Assembly (NCBI RefSeq): GCF_000818015.1
Contig: NZ_CP007511.1
Location: 62,001-126,000, forward strand
Reading direction: 5' to 3'
Origin: Stutzerimonas balearica DSM 6083
GTDB lineage: Bacteria; Pseudomonadota; Gammaproteobacteria; Pseudomonadales; Pseudomonadaceae
Length of the DNA: 64,000 nucleotides
Part shown: piece by piece, positions 34,978 to 44,064 of the stretch
Layout of the letters: the number at the start of each line of letters is the position of its first letter
Position numbering within the stretch: the stretch's first letter is position 1
Translations under genes and position numbers: made by a program
Notes under the pieces: generated by a model
Seen by the model: only the letters and a program-made list of their open reading frames with translations
Database searches by the model: none
What the model was told of the DNA's origin: nothing

Positions 34978-35973
34978 TCAGCGCAGCTCGGCGAGGATCT
35001 CGAAGGCGCGGTGGCGGTCGGCGGTCTCGTAAAGGTCGCAGGTGAAGATCAGCTCGTCGGCGCCGGTCTGCTCGAGCAGCACCTCCAGGCGCGCGCGGAC
35101 CTTTTCCGCTCCGCCGATCAGCGCCAGGCCGAGGAAGTCGCCCACTGCCTGTTGCTCGTGCGGCAGCCACAGCCCCTGCATGCTCTCCACCGGCGGGCGC
35201 AGCACCAGGCTCTGCCCGCGGATCAGCGCGAGGATGCGCTGGTAGACGCTGGTGGCCAGGTACTCGGCGCGCTCGTCGCTGTCGGCGGCGATCAGCGGTA
35301 CGCCGAGCATCACGTAGGGTTTGTCGAGCACCGCCGAGGGCTGGAAATTATCGCGGTACAGGCGCACCGCCTGGTGCATATAGCGCGGTGCGAAATGCGA
35401 GGCGAAGGCATAGGGCAGGCCCTTGGCGGCCGCCAGCTGGGCGCTGAACAGGCTCGAGCCAAGCAGCCAGATCGGCACGTGGCTATCGACGCCGGGCATG
35501 GCGATCACCCGCTGGTTCGGCTGGCGCGGCCCCAGCAGCGCCTGCAGTTCCTCGACGTCGGCGGGGAAGTCGTCCGGGCCGCCGAGGCGATCCCGCCGCA
35601 GTGCCCGCGCGGTGAACTGATCGGCCCCCGGGGCGCGACCCAGGCCCAGATCGATCCGCCCGGGATAGAGCGCCTCGAGCGTGCCGAACTGCTCGGCGAT
35701 CACCAGCGGCGCGTGGTTGGGCAGCATCACGCCGCCGGCGCCGAGGCGGATGCGCTGGGTATGCGCGGCCAGGTAGCCGAGCAGCACGGCGGTCGCCGCA
35801 CTGGCGATGCCGTCCATGTTGTGGTGCTCGGCGACCCAGAAGCGGGTAAAACCCAGCTGTTCGACGTGCTGGGCCAGTGCCAGGGCGTTGTGCAGCGCCT
35901 GGGCCGGCGTGCCGTCGTCGCGTATGGGGGCCAGGTCGAGTGCGGAAAAGGCGGTGTTCTTGATGCGGGACAT
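34978..35973 (-). CDS. LLM class flavin-dependent oxidoreductase
   Basis: A 331-residue bacterial-luciferase-like flavoprotein. The family N-terminus [19 protein letters not shown] and the motifs [41 protein letters not shown] and [17 protein letters not shown] identify the single-subunit LLM group (YhbW-like). It binds FMN (or F420 in other phyla) and oxidises an unknown small substrate. It converges with the carbonic anhydrase gene, with three bases between the stops. Confidence 0.92.
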   Translation of the reverse strand: MSRIKNTAFSALDLAPIRDDGTPAQALHNALALAQHVEQLGFTRFWVAEHHNMDGIASAATAVLLGYLAAHTQRIRLGAGGVMLPNHAPLVIAEQFGTLEALYPGRIDLGLGRAPGADQFTARALRRDRLGGPDDFPADVEELQALLGPRQPNQRVIAMPGVDSHVPIWLLGSSLFSAQLAAAKGLPYAFASHFAPRYMHQAVRLYRDNFQPSAVLDKPYVMLGVPLIAADSDERAEYLATSVYQRILALIRGQSLVLRPPVESMQGLWLPHEQQAVGDFLGLALIGGAEKVRARLEVLLEQTGADELIFTCDLYETADRHRAFEILAELR

Positions 35974-36041
35974 CCTCTACCTCTCACAGCGGCGATGCGC
36001 GCCAGCGGGCGCTGCACCGCCTGTTGAAATGCGGTCCGGGG

Positions 36042-36467
36042 CTAGTGGCAGTGGCGGAAATCGGCTTCGGCGAGCACCTTGCCGGTCGCGTCGTACAGCC
36101 AGCCCTGCGGGGTGAAACCCAGCGAGCGCGCCTGCAGCCGGTAGCGCTGGCCAGCCTCGAAGTGCTCGTAGCGTACCCACAGGGTGCAGCGAATGGTCTG
36201 CATGTCGCTGTCCAGGCCCCAGCCGCCACCGCCTCCTGTGACTTCGAAGTCGTAGCGTGCCTCGAGTTCATGCGCACCCGGCGGCACCTGGAAATAGCGA
36301 CCGTCGGGCGTGCGCTTACCGTCCAGCCGGTCGGACATGAAGATATCGGTGACCTGGCCCTGCAGGTCGACCCAGGCCATGCCCGGATCGGGTTGTGGCA
36401 GCGGGCCGGCGCAGCCGGTCAGCGAAAGGACGGTGCAGGCGGCAAGAGTGGCGAGTGGCGAACGCAT
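36042..36467 (-). CDS. PA0061/PA0062-family lipoprotein (first copy)
   Basis: A 141-residue protein with a lipoprotein signal peptide (MRSPLATLAACTVLSLTGC). The start was placed at MRSPLAT rather than seven codons upstream, because this gives a normal-length signal. The body shows GRYFQVPPGAHELEARYDFEV, YEHFEAGQRYRLQARSLGFTPQGWLYD and a closing DFRHC. It is clearly a paralogue of the next gene upstream (36539): both share AWxxL, DGRYFQxxPGxHxLxxRYxFEV and RYRL. I recall this pair from P. aeruginosa. Function unknown. Confidence 0.82.
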   Translation of the reverse strand: MRSPLATLAACTVLSLTGCAGPLPQPDPGMAWVDLQGQVTDIFMSDRLDGKRTPDGRYFQVPPGAHELEARYDFEVTGGGGGWGLDSDMQTIRCTLWVRYEHFEAGQRYRLQARSLGFTPQGWLYDATGKVLAEADFRHCH

Positions 36468-36538
36468 GGCGATGACCCTGACGAGCACGGCGCAGCGCGC
36501 CGGAAGTCATCCAAGCCTGGGCCAGTGGCGGGGCTTTT

Positions 36539-36958
36539 TCAACGCTCGGCGAAGTTGCCGCAGCCCTGTTCCTCGGCGCGGGTCAACTCGTAGCGGTGTA
36601 CGTCCTGCAGCTTGACCGTCGGCCGAAAACCATAGGCGCCCCCGGCCAGGCGGTAACGGCTGCCTGCGGCGAAGCGGTCGTATTGCACGCGCACCCGGCA
36701 GTCGCGTTCGAGCGGCGGGCTGCCGCGCCCGACGTCGGCGCCGCTGACCTCGAAGCGGTAGCGCACATCGAGGGTGTGGCTGCCGGGGCTGATCTGGAAG
36801 TAGCGGCCGTCGTCCAGTTCGCGGCCGTCGACTGCCAGCGCCTGCATGTCGGCTGCCGGGTCCAGCTCGATCCAGGCCTGGCTGGGGTCGTGGCGAGGCA
36901 TCCAGAGCGAACAGCCGCCGAGCAGCGAGAGGGCGACGAGGGTGAGGACGATACGCAT
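36539..36958 (-). CDS. PA0061/PA0062-family lipoprotein (second copy)
   Basis: A 139-residue paralogue of the gene at 36042. The signal MRIVLTLVALSLLGGC ends in a clear lipobox with the +1 cysteine at residue 16. The body has AWIELDPAADMQALAVDGREL, DGRYFQISPGSHTLDVRYRFEV and SRYRLAGGAYGFRP. Two cysteines (DCRVRV and QGCGNF) may form a disulfide. The two copies are tandem and probably arose by duplication. Envelope location is expected; no function is known. Confidence 0.82.
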   Translation of the reverse strand: MRIVLTLVALSLLGGCSLWMPRHDPSQAWIELDPAADMQALAVDGRELDDGRYFQISPGSHTLDVRYRFEVSGADVGRGSPPLERDCRVRVQYDRFAAGSRYRLAGGAYGFRPTVKLQDVHRYELTRAEEQGCGNFAER

Positions 36959-37073
36959 CGAGGGCTCCAGGAGCGGCTTGCAGGAATGCTGCGGTGTGGA
37001 TTTCGCCGCGGCGTCTTTGTAGGGTGCGCGGACCGCACCTGCCGACGCTGCGCCTCCCGCCAAAGGCTGCCCG

Positions 37074-38147
37074 ATGACAAAGCCCAACGCCGCCCCCATC
37101 GACCTCCGCCGCCGGCTCTGGGTTCCCGTATTGCTTGCCGTCTGTCTGAGCGGCTGCAGCTACTACACGCAACTGGCCCAGGGCCACCTCGCGTTGCTGC
37201 GTCAGCGCGAGCCGGTCGCCGCGGTGCTCGCCGACGAGACGCGCAGCCCCACGCTGCGCCGGCGCCTGGCGCAGACCCAGCAAGCGCGCGATTTCGCCAG
37301 CGCGGTGCTGCAATTGCCGGACAACGGCAGCTATCGCAGCTATGCCGAGATCGGCCGGCCGTTCGTGGTGTGGAACCTGTTCGCCACCGAGCGCTACTCG
37401 GTGGAACCGCTGCAGCACTGCTTTCCCATCGCCGGCTGCGTGGCCTATCGCGGCTATTACCGTGAGGCGGCGGCGCGTGCCGCGGCGGCCCGGTTGCGGC
37501 TCGAGGGCAAGGACGTGCAGGTCGCCGGCGTCGACGCCTACTCCACGCTCGGCTGGTTCGATGATCCGCTGCTCAGCGCCATGCTCCGCCGCGATGACGA
37601 GCAGCTGGCCGGGCTGATCTTCCATGAGCTGGCTCATCAGCAGCTCTACGTGCCGAGCGATACCGCGTTCAACGAGTCGTACGCCAGCTTTGTCGAGCGC
37701 GAGGGGCTGCGCCAGTGGCAGCGCAGCCGCGGTCTCCTCGCGCCTGACGCCCGCCGCCAGGCGCGCTACCGCGAGCTGGTACAGCTGCTGCTGGCGACCC
37801 GCGAACGGCTGCGTGAAGGGTACGCGCGCAACCTGCCAGAGGCGGAACTCGCGGCCTTGAAGCAGGCCGAGTTCAGCCGCCTGCGGCGCGATTACCGGGC
37901 CTTGCGCGACCAGCACTGGGGCGGTGACCGGCGCTTCGACCGCTTCTTCGAGCAGCCGCTGAACAACGCCAGCCTGGTGCCGTTCGGGCTCTACGACGGC
38001 TGGGTGCCGGCGTTTGCCGCGCTGTATCGGCAACGCGACGGTGACTGGGCGGCCTTCCACCGGGCGGCGGCCGAACTCGCCCGGCTGCCGGCCGCTGAGC
38101 GCAACCGGCGCCTGGCGCGCCTCGCCGAAACGCAAGCGCAGCGCTGA
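37074..38147 (+). CDS. lipoprotein zinc aminopeptidase family protein (PF10023)
   Basis: A 357-residue predicted lipoprotein: a basic N-terminus, a hydrophobic segment 16-25, and lipobox Cys28 (AVCLSGCSYY). A zinc protease motif HELAHQ is at 184-189, with further acidic residues (E201, E209) available as the third ligand. It belongs to the putative aminopeptidase family PF10023. Length and motif are complete. It is divergent from the two lipoprotein genes. A short GTAGGGTGCGCGGACCGCACC palindrome lies about 35 bases before its start. Confidence 0.82.
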   Translation: MTKPNAAPIDLRRRLWVPVLLAVCLSGCSYYTQLAQGHLALLRQREPVAAVLADETRSPTLRRRLAQTQQARDFASAVLQLPDNGSYRSYAEIGRPFVVWNLFATERYSVEPLQHCFPIAGCVAYRGYYREAAARAAAARLRLEGKDVQVAGVDAYSTLGWFDDPLLSAMLRRDDEQLAGLIFHELAHQQLYVPSDTAFNESYASFVEREGLRQWQRSRGLLAPDARRQARYRELVQLLLATRERLREGYARNLPEAELAALKQAEFSRLRRDYRALRDQHWGGDRRFDRFFEQPLNNASLVPFGLYDGWVPAFAALYRQRDGDWAAFHRAAAELARLPAAERNRRLARLAETQAQR

Positions 38148-38330
38148 ACCCGCCTCCGGCGCGGCTTTGCATCGATCTTCGGGGAAAACCGCGGCGCATG
38201 CCCGCCAGACGGTACGAACGTTCGTCAGCCAACGGGGAATTGTCCGCGCGCCCGGCCGGTCACCTCTTGCAGGCCGCCATTGCCGCGGCGCTCACCAGCC
38301 TGACGACCCGAATCCGACAACGGAGGCTCC

Positions 38331-39500
38331 ATGGAGACCATTTCCGGAATTCTCGACAACAAAGGCACGCCCCTGGAGAAGCAGAAATTCACATGGAAGG
38401 AAATGGCCGGGCAGCCCATCAGCAAACTCGATGACGACGCCTTCACCCGGGTGCGCATCATCCTCATGAACGGCGTGGAAACCGACGCGCTGCGTCTCAA
38501 GCATGGCATCGCCCGCTTCAACAAGGAGCTGCGCCTGCCACTGGCCGAGATCCGCCGCGTCGAGCAACACCAGGCGACCATGGTCAACTGGCTGATCGGC
38601 GCCGATCACTCGCCGCTGGAAACCACCGTGGCCTACGAGCAGGTCGCCATCGAGGTCACCGCCGCGGTGGCGCAGAACGAGCCCGACCCCTACCAGGCGC
38701 AGACCTATCGCTACGGGCTGCTCGAGGATTTCGACCACCTGTACCGCTACGCGGCGATGCTCGATCGCCTGGAGGGCAAGGATGCCAACAACATCCTGCA
38801 GGGCTATACCGACATCGTGCCTGGCCGGCCCACCTCCGAGCACCACCGGCACCCGGAGAACGACATCCGGGACAACTACGAAAAGAACAGCGCGGCGCTG
38901 ATCACCAAGATCCACGCGGCGCTGATCACCGGTGCCGAATACCAGACCCACGACTACTACCAGAACATCGGCCCGCTGTTCGCCGACCCGCTGGCGCGCC
39001 AGCTGTATGCCGAGATCGCCTCGGTCGAGGAGCAGCACGTGACCCAGTACGGCTCGCTGTCGGACCCCAGCGAGAGCCATATCGAGAAGTGGCTGGTCCA
39101 CGAGGCGATGGAGGTCTACATGTACGCCAGCTGCGCCGAGCAGGAGACCAATCCGCGGATCAAGGCGATCTGGGAGCGCTTCCTCGACTACGAACTGGGC
39201 CACCTCAACGTCGCCTGCGAGTGGTTCAAGAAGCTTGAAGGCCGCGACCCGGCGGAGATCCTCGCCGGCCCGCTGCCGAAGATGGTCGAGTTCAAGAGCC
39301 AGCGCGACTTCGTGCGCAAGGTCCTGGCCGCCGAGGTCAACCTGCGCAGCTACGGCATCGAATACGTCGACAAGAGCAAGGAGCCGCAGTCCTCGCTCGA
39401 TTACCGCAACCAGCTCAATTCGCAGGGTATCGCCGCGGACATCGTCTCGGCGGGTTACCAGTGGGCGCCCGGTGGCGAACTGATGCGCAAGGCTTCCTGA
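38331..39500 (+). CDS. ferritin-like protein with internal duplication
   Basis: A 389-residue, mostly helical protein of ferritin-like type, with no signal peptide. Two halves align with each other (about 77-160 and 232-313). Each has a V-E-x-H helix start, a middle acidic helix, and a helix ending LEGKDANNILQG or LEGRDPAEILAG. The second half keeps a full diiron pattern (E233xxH236, E258/E261, E288xxH291). The first has V77 where the first ExxH Glu should be, but keeps H80 and D133xxH136. An iron-oxidising or storage role is inferred. It lies 14 bases upstream of a second ferritin-like gene, which suggests one operon. Confidence 0.75.
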   Translation: METISGILDNKGTPLEKQKFTWKEMAGQPISKLDDDAFTRVRIILMNGVETDALRLKHGIARFNKELRLPLAEIRRVEQHQATMVNWLIGADHSPLETTVAYEQVAIEVTAAVAQNEPDPYQAQTYRYGLLEDFDHLYRYAAMLDRLEGKDANNILQGYTDIVPGRPTSEHHRHPENDIRDNYEKNSAALITKIHAALITGAEYQTHDYYQNIGPLFADPLARQLYAEIASVEEQHVTQYGSLSDPSESHIEKWLVHEAMEVYMYASCAEQETNPRIKAIWERFLDYELGHLNVACEWFKKLEGRDPAEILAGPLPKMVEFKSQRDFVRKVLAAEVNLRSYGIEYVDKSKEPQSSLDYRNQLNSQGIAADIVSAGYQWAPGGELMRKAS

Positions 39501-39514
39501 GCGAGGAGATCGAC

Positions 39515-40237
39515 ATGGCAACTGCAGCAAAAGTAGGTACCAATTTCACCGGCGTGCAGATGTCCCCGAAGGACACCAAGCGCCTGCTCGAAGCGGTCAA
39601 CGAGATCCACCCGGATGTACCGGGCGACGAGACCGGCATGCTCATGGAGCGCGCCGAGCGCAGCGCCGAGGCCGGGCGCATCGGCTCGGTGCCGGTACCC
39701 GGCTCGGCCAAGGGCATGCTCAAGACCGGCTTCGACATGATGAAGGGCAAGAGCCCGGAAGTGTTCCTCGACAAGCTCGGCGAGCGCCTGGCCTACGAGC
39801 GCAACGGCGTGCGCCTGTACGAGGCGATGATCGCCAAGGCCAAGGCGCTGCATACGCCGGACGCAGGGCTGATCGACACCCTCACGCATATCCGCGACGA
39901 AGAGCACGAGCACATGATGCTGGTGCACCAGGCGATCGAATCGCTGGGCGCCGACCCGACCGCGCAGACGCCCTGCGCCGATGTCGTCGGGGCCATGGCG
40001 CTGGGCATCGTCAACGTGCTGACCGATCCGCGGACCAACGTCGACCAGTGCTTCAACGCGCTGCTGACGGTCGAGCTGGCCGACAACGCCGCCTGGGAAC
40101 TGCTGATCGAGCTGGCGCAGGCCGCCGGCCACCCGAACATCGCCGATAGCTTCGTCAAGGCGAAGACGCAGGAGGATGATCATGTGGTGAAGATCAAGAC
40201 GCTGATGCGCCGCGATCTGGTGATGCAGACCAAGTGA
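39515..40237 (+). CDS. ferritin-like diiron protein
   Basis: A 240-residue cytoplasmic protein. The classical four-helix diiron pattern is complete: E95 (LAYERNG), E130xxH133 (DEEHEH), E187 (TVELAD) and E220xxH223 (EDDH). The N-terminal 80 residues are low in hydrophobics and may be an extension. The start follows a GAGGAG site. It is downstream of the duplicated ferritin-like gene and ends at a strong terminator. The role is probably iron or peroxide handling (inference); no member I can name by symbol. Confidence 0.8.
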   Translation: MATAAKVGTNFTGVQMSPKDTKRLLEAVNEIHPDVPGDETGMLMERAERSAEAGRIGSVPVPGSAKGMLKTGFDMMKGKSPEVFLDKLGERLAYERNGVRLYEAMIAKAKALHTPDAGLIDTLTHIRDEEHEHMMLVHQAIESLGADPTAQTPCADVVGAMALGIVNVLTDPRTNVDQCFNALLTVELADNAAWELLIELAQAAGHPNIADSFVKAKTQEDDHVVKIKTLMRRDLVMQTK

Positions 40238-40257
40238 CGCCCGATGAGCCGTCTGGG

Positions 40258-40283
40258 AGGCGCCTGCGGGCGCCTTCTTTTTT
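40258..40283 (+). terminator. rho-independent terminator of the ferritin-like operon
   Basis: GGCGCC-TGCG-GGCGCC (40259-40274) is followed by TTCTTTTTT. It lies 21 bases beyond the ferritin-like stop. The same stem occurs in inverse orientation at 40620-40637. Confidence 0.88.
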
Positions 40284-40611
40284 GCCTGGGCGGTTGGCGT
40301 CAGGTCGCTCGCGTTTCGCGCGAGCCTCCACCCGGGCGCCCGGCGGGGCCGGAAGCTAGCGCCGGCAAGCTGCAGCGCCGGGGGGCTTCGCTTGGCGTGT
40401 CCTGCGGGTGAGCGGGGCTCCCTGGTGGCGGCGCGGCAGGGTCGGATCGAGGCAGCGATCCGGAGCCTGCTTCTATCGATCCTGCGTTCCGGCGACTGGA
40501 CAGCGCGAGTCATCCGCCTGGGCGAAGCCAGCATCATCCAGCATGCGTAGCGGCCCGCCTCTGGTGCATTTTGCATGCAGCGGGCACCGCGGCCTGGCAA
40601 ACCACCGAGCC
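40284..40611. other. intergenic segment between facing terminators, no gene
   Basis: About 330 bases bounded by two near-identical terminator hairpins in opposite orientation. Frames through it are short or lack ribosome binding sites, and no protein, RNA or repeat was recognised. Confidence 0.5.
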
Positions 40612-40637
40612 ACAAAAAAGGGCGCCCGCAGGCGCCC
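40612..40637 (-). terminator. rho-independent terminator after the small membrane protein gene
   Basis: On the minus strand GGGCGCC-TGCG-GGCGCCC is followed by TTTTTTGTG. It sits about 20 bases past the stop at 40659. Confidence 0.88.
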
Positions 40638-40658
40638 AATGCACGCATCCCCTCGCGT

Positions 40659-41177
40659 CTAGTGCAGCACCGGCGGGAAACCGTTCGGCTCGGCACGCGC
40701 CGAGGTCAGCTCCGCTTCGGCCTTGCCGCGCATGGCGGCCGGCGGCTCGGGAAAGCCGCTGCGGTCGCTGTAATCCCATTCGATGGTCGGCTCGCGCTCG
40801 GCGTCCAGCCCCTTGGCGCAGCTGACGTCCAGCGCGGTGATGCCGGCCACGGCGCCGGCGGCGAGTGCCGCGCTGGCCGGTTGGTCACCGCGCTCGATGC
40901 TCCAGCCGAGCCCGGCCAGATCGAGCGCATCGCCGCCAATACGGCCATAGATCCACGGCCGCGGGTCATCGCTGAGGAGGATGCCAACCCCGGTGGCGAT
41001 CTCGCGGATGCCGCAGGCGCGCACCACCGTCTCGCTCCCCGGCATGCCGATGAAGCGCGACACCTGCCGCGGTGCCAGCAGCTGGACGACGCCCAGGCCG
41101 ATGCTGAACCAGCCCAGCCCGCGCGCCAGCGAGCGCGCCGAGTGGTTGGGCCGGGTGACTTGTCGTGGAATGCTCAT
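40659..41177 (-). CDS. conserved small membrane protein beside the alcohol dehydrogenase
   Basis: A 172-residue protein with hydrophobic stretches around 18-35 (ARGLGWFSIGLGVVQLLAP), 60-70 and 100-118. Its N-terminal part (LGWFSIGLGVVQLLAPRQVSRFIG, CGIREIATGVGIL, PWIYGRIGGDALDLAGL) resembles the membrane segment found fused to cyclase/dehydrase (SRPBCC) proteins in other bacteria. The C-terminal ~45 residues are polar. Probably cotranscribed with the alcohol dehydrogenase 58 bases upstream. Function unknown. Confidence 0.7.
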   Translation of the reverse strand: MSIPRQVTRPNHSARSLARGLGWFSIGLGVVQLLAPRQVSRFIGMPGSETVVRACGIREIATGVGILLSDDPRPWIYGRIGGDALDLAGLGWSIERGDQPASAALAAGAVAGITALDVSCAKGLDAEREPTIEWDYSDRSGFPEPPAAMRGKAEAELTSARAEPNGFPPVLH

Positions 41178-41235
41178 AAGGACTCCTCGCTCGATAGGAA
41201 GACCCGGCCGACCCCCGCCACGGGGATCGGTGCCG

Positions 41236-42408
41236 TCAGGGTTTCAGGACCACCTTGATGCAGCCGTCATGCTTGTCGCGGAAGGTCTTGTACATGTCCG
41301 GACCCTGCTCGAGGCTGACGCTGTGGGTGATGACGAAACTCGGATCGATCTGCCCTTCCTGGATGCGCTTGAGCAGGTCGTCGGTCCAGCGGTTGACGTG
41401 GGTCTGGCCCATGCGGAAGGTCAGGCCCTTGTTCATCGCCGCGCCGAACGGGATCTTGTCGATCAGCCCGCCGTAGACGCCGGGAATCGAAATGATGCCG
41501 GCCGGGCGGCAGACGTAGATCATCTCGCGTAGCACGTGCGGGCGGTCGCTCTCCATCATCAGCGCCTGCTTGGCGCGGTCGTACATCGAGTCGATCGAGC
41601 GCGCCGCGTGCGCCTCCATGCCGACCGAGTCGATGCACTTCTCCGGGCCCTTGCCGCGGGTCAGTTCGGCGAGGCGCTCGAGGACGCTCTCCTCGTCGAA
41701 GTTGATGGTGATGGCGCCGCCGGCGCGCGCCATCGACAGGCGCTCGGGCACGTTGTCGATGCAGATGACCTGCTCGGCGCCCATCATCACGGCGCTGCGG
41801 ATGGCGAACTGGCCGACCGGCCCTGCGCCCCACACCGCGACGGTATCGGTGGGTTGGATGTCGCACTGCGCCGCCGCCTGCCAGCCGGTGGGCAGGATGT
41901 CGCCGAGAAACAGCACCTGTTCGTCGGTCAGCCCGTCGGGCACCACCACCGGGCCGACATCGGCATAGGGCACGCGCACGTATTCAGCCTGGCCGCCCGG
42001 GTAGCCGCCGGTCAGGTGGGTGTAGCCGTAGAGCCCGGCGGTGGTGTGGCCGAAGACCTTGTCGGCGATGTCCTTGTTGCGGTTGGTGCGCTCGCACACG
42101 GAGAAATTGCCGCGTCGGCATTGGTCGCATTCGCCGCAGACGATGGTGAAAGGCACCACCACGCGATCGCCAACCTTGAGTTTCTTGTTGTCCTTGCCGA
42201 CCTCCATCACCTCGCCCATGAACTCGTGGCCCATGATGTCGCCGTGCTTCATGCCGGGCATGAAGCCGTCGTACAGGTGCAGGTCGGAGCCGCAGATGGC
42301 GCACGAGCTGACCTTGATGATGGCGTCGCGGGCGTCTTCGATGGTCGGATCGGGAACGTGGTTGTCGCAGCGGATGTCGTGCTTGCCGTGCCAGCGGAGC
42401 GCTCTCAT
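41236..42408 (-). CDS. zinc-dependent alcohol dehydrogenase (glutathione-independent formaldehyde-dehydrogenase-like)
   Basis: A 390-residue medium-chain dehydrogenase. Catalytic zinc ligands are in [13 protein letters not shown] and [10 protein letters not shown], and the structural zinc has four cysteines in [15 protein letters not shown]. The Rossmann motif is [13 protein letters not shown]. The long segment [44 protein letters not shown] is typical of the FdhA/threonine-dehydrogenase-like branch with bound NAD. Substrate is probably a short alcohol or aldehyde. It is upstream of and likely in one unit with the small membrane protein. Confidence 0.9.
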   Translation of the reverse strand: MRALRWHGKHDIRCDNHVPDPTIEDARDAIIKVSSCAICGSDLHLYDGFMPGMKHGDIMGHEFMGEVMEVGKDNKKLKVGDRVVVPFTIVCGECDQCRRGNFSVCERTNRNKDIADKVFGHTTAGLYGYTHLTGGYPGGQAEYVRVPYADVGPVVVPDGLTDEQVLFLGDILPTGWQAAAQCDIQPTDTVAVWGAGPVGQFAIRSAVMMGAEQVICIDNVPERLSMARAGGAITINFDEESVLERLAELTRGKGPEKCIDSVGMEAHAARSIDSMYDRAKQALMMESDRPHVLREMIYVCRPAGIISIPGVYGGLIDKIPFGAAMNKGLTFRMGQTHVNRWTDDLLKRIQEGQIDPSFVITHSVSLEQGPDMYKTFRDKHDGCIKVVLKP

Positions 42409-42577
42409 CGGGGGTATCTCCTGGTCGGGTGTCTGTACCTGCCGCCGGGTCTCGCTTCCTGTCGCCTGGTGCGCTGCTGGCGCTGATTCTTCCTCTGCGT
42501 GCCGTGCGGCGTTTGCCTGTCAGATTTTTAGTGCGCCGCCCGCCAGCAGAAGTTGCCGCCGCCCTGACCGACGGAGA

Positions 42578-43198
42578 TCAGGGCGCGAGCGCGCCGCCCA
42601 GCAGGGCGCTACCGAGCAGCGCGAGAAGCGCGCCGCAGAGCCGGTCGAGCGTGCGCACCCGGCGGCGCAGCCCGTTGCGCCAGCGCCGGCGGTACAGCAG
42701 GCGCACCAGGGCCAGGTCCCAGAGCAGCACCACGGCGCCCATCCACAGCATCGCCAGGGCCAGCCCCCAGGCTGGCGTGGCGGCGTCGCGCAGCACACCG
42801 AAGAGCCCGGCGTAGAACAGCGGCAGCTTGGGGTTCAGGCTGCTGGCGAGCAGGCCCTGGAGGAGCCCGGCCAGCGCGCGGCCGCTCGCCTGCGCATCGC
42901 CCTCCGGCAGGCTCAGTTCGCGGCGCGCCAGCACGGCGGTTGCGCCGAGCCAGAGAAAGTAGCCGCCGCCCAGCAGCTGCAGCAGGCGGGTGAATGTGCT
43001 GCCGGCCTCGGGCAGCAGCGCGAGGGTGCCGAGCACCAGGAGCATCGAAGCGAGGTTGGCCAGGGCGATGCCGCAGGCGCAGCCGTCGGCCTGGCGGCGG
43101 CCGTGGCGCAGGGCCGTGCGGATCAACAGAAAGAAATCCGGCCCCGGCGAGAGCAGCGCCGCGAAGTGGGTGCCGGCAACGAGCAGGAACAGGGACAT
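42578..43198 (-). CDS. LysE-family amino acid exporter
   Basis: A 206-residue membrane protein with six TM helices. The N-terminal motif GTHFAALLSPGPDFFLLIRTAL and SLNPKLPLFYAGLFG are the LysE/RhtB signatures. The ATG at 43198 was chosen because the GTG two codons earlier is part of the GGAGGTG ribosome binding site. Exports amino acids or homoserine lactone-like compounds; substrate unknown. An AraC regulator starts 62 bases further and is read in the same direction, so the two may be linked. Confidence 0.9.
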   Translation of the reverse strand: MSLFLLVAGTHFAALLSPGPDFFLLIRTALRHGRRQADGCACGIALANLASMLLVLGTLALLPEAGSTFTRLLQLLGGGYFLWLGATAVLARRELSLPEGDAQASGRALAGLLQGLLASSLNPKLPLFYAGLFGVLRDAATPAWGLALAMLWMGAVVLLWDLALVRLLYRRRWRNGLRRRVRTLDRLCGALLALLGSALLGGALAP

Positions 43199-43260
43199 GA
43201 TCACCTCCGGTCAGGAGCGATCAGTCTGTCTGGTGCCGGCGCGCGGGTATTGGAGGAAAG

Positions 43261-44064
43261 TCAGGTGCGTGCGGCCAGGCGGAAGCGACCTGGCGAGACG
43301 CCGGTGAAGCGGCGAAAGGTGGCGCTGAAGTGAGCCTGGTCGTAGAAGCCGAGGTCCAGCGCCACCCCAGCCAGCGGCTGGCCGTCGAGCAGGCGGCGCT
43401 TGGCCTCGCGCACCCGGCGCTGCAGCTGCCAGGTGTGCGGCGGCACGCCGTACTGCCGGCGAAACGCCTCGATCAGGTGGCGAGGGTGCCGCTGCAGCTC
43501 GGCGGCCAGGGCCTGCAGGCTGATCGACTCGTGGTAATGCGCATCCAGGTAATCGCGCAGCGCGGCGACGACCTGGTTGTCCCGGCGTGCGGCGGCAAGC
43601 TCGGGCAGGCCGCCGTGGCGGGTGAAGACCAGCTGCAGCAGGGCCACCAGGCGGGATTCCAGGCCCAGCGCGTCGTTGCCGAGGAAGTCGTCGGCCAGCG
43701 CCGCCAGCCCGGCGGCGACGCGCCCGTCATCGGCCGGGTTGAGCTGGCGAAAGCCGCGCGGCAGCCGCTTGCGGCCCAGCAGTGCGGGCAGGCGCGATTC
43801 CTCGACGTAGAGCATGCGATAGATCAGCCGTGGGGATTCGGCGTGCCCGGTATGCGGCTCCTGGGGGTTCATCAGCGACAGCGTGCCGGCCGGCAGCGCA
43901 TGCCGTTCGCCACGGCAGCGATAGCCGCCGACGCCGCGCACGATGGCGCCGATGGCAAAGGCGTCGTGGCTGTGGCGGCCGAACGGCTGGCCGGAAAAGT
44001 CGGCATGAAACAGCTCGACGCCCGGCAGCCAGGCGCGAGCCAGCAGGCGGTTGCCGTCAGTCAC
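43261..44064 (-). CDS. AraC-family transcriptional regulator
   Basis: A 267-residue regulator. The N-terminal cupin sensor has FGRHSHDAFAIGAIVRGVGGYRCRG, HALPAGTLSLMNPQEPHTG, then RMLYVEESRL. The C-terminal domain holds two helix-turn-helices (ISLQALAAELQRHPRHLIEAF and LAGVALDLGFYDQAHFSATFRRFTGVSPGRFR). The arrangement is that of the regulators found next to LysE-type exporters, its likely target here. Its 5' end overlaps the stop of the next gene upstream by eight bases. Confidence 0.9.
   Translation of the reverse strand: MTDGNRLLARAWLPGVELFHADFSGQPFGRHSHDAFAIGAIVRGVGGYRCRGERHALPAGTLSLMNPQEPHTGHAESPRLIYRMLYVEESRLPALLGRKRLPRGFRQLNPADDGRVAAGLAALADDFLGNDALGLESRLVALLQLVFTRHGGLPELAAARRDNQVVAALRDYLDAHYHESISLQALAAELQRHPRHLIEAFRRQYGVPPHTWQLQRRVREAKRRLLDGQPLAGVALDLGFYDQAHFSATFRRFTGVSPGRFRLAART

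Noticed and set aside
37022..37042. GTAGGGTGCGCGGACCGCACC palindrome as another member of the hairpin repeat family
   Set aside because: Only GTAGGGTG is shared with the arrays. The stem sequence and length differ, so a relationship cannot be supported.
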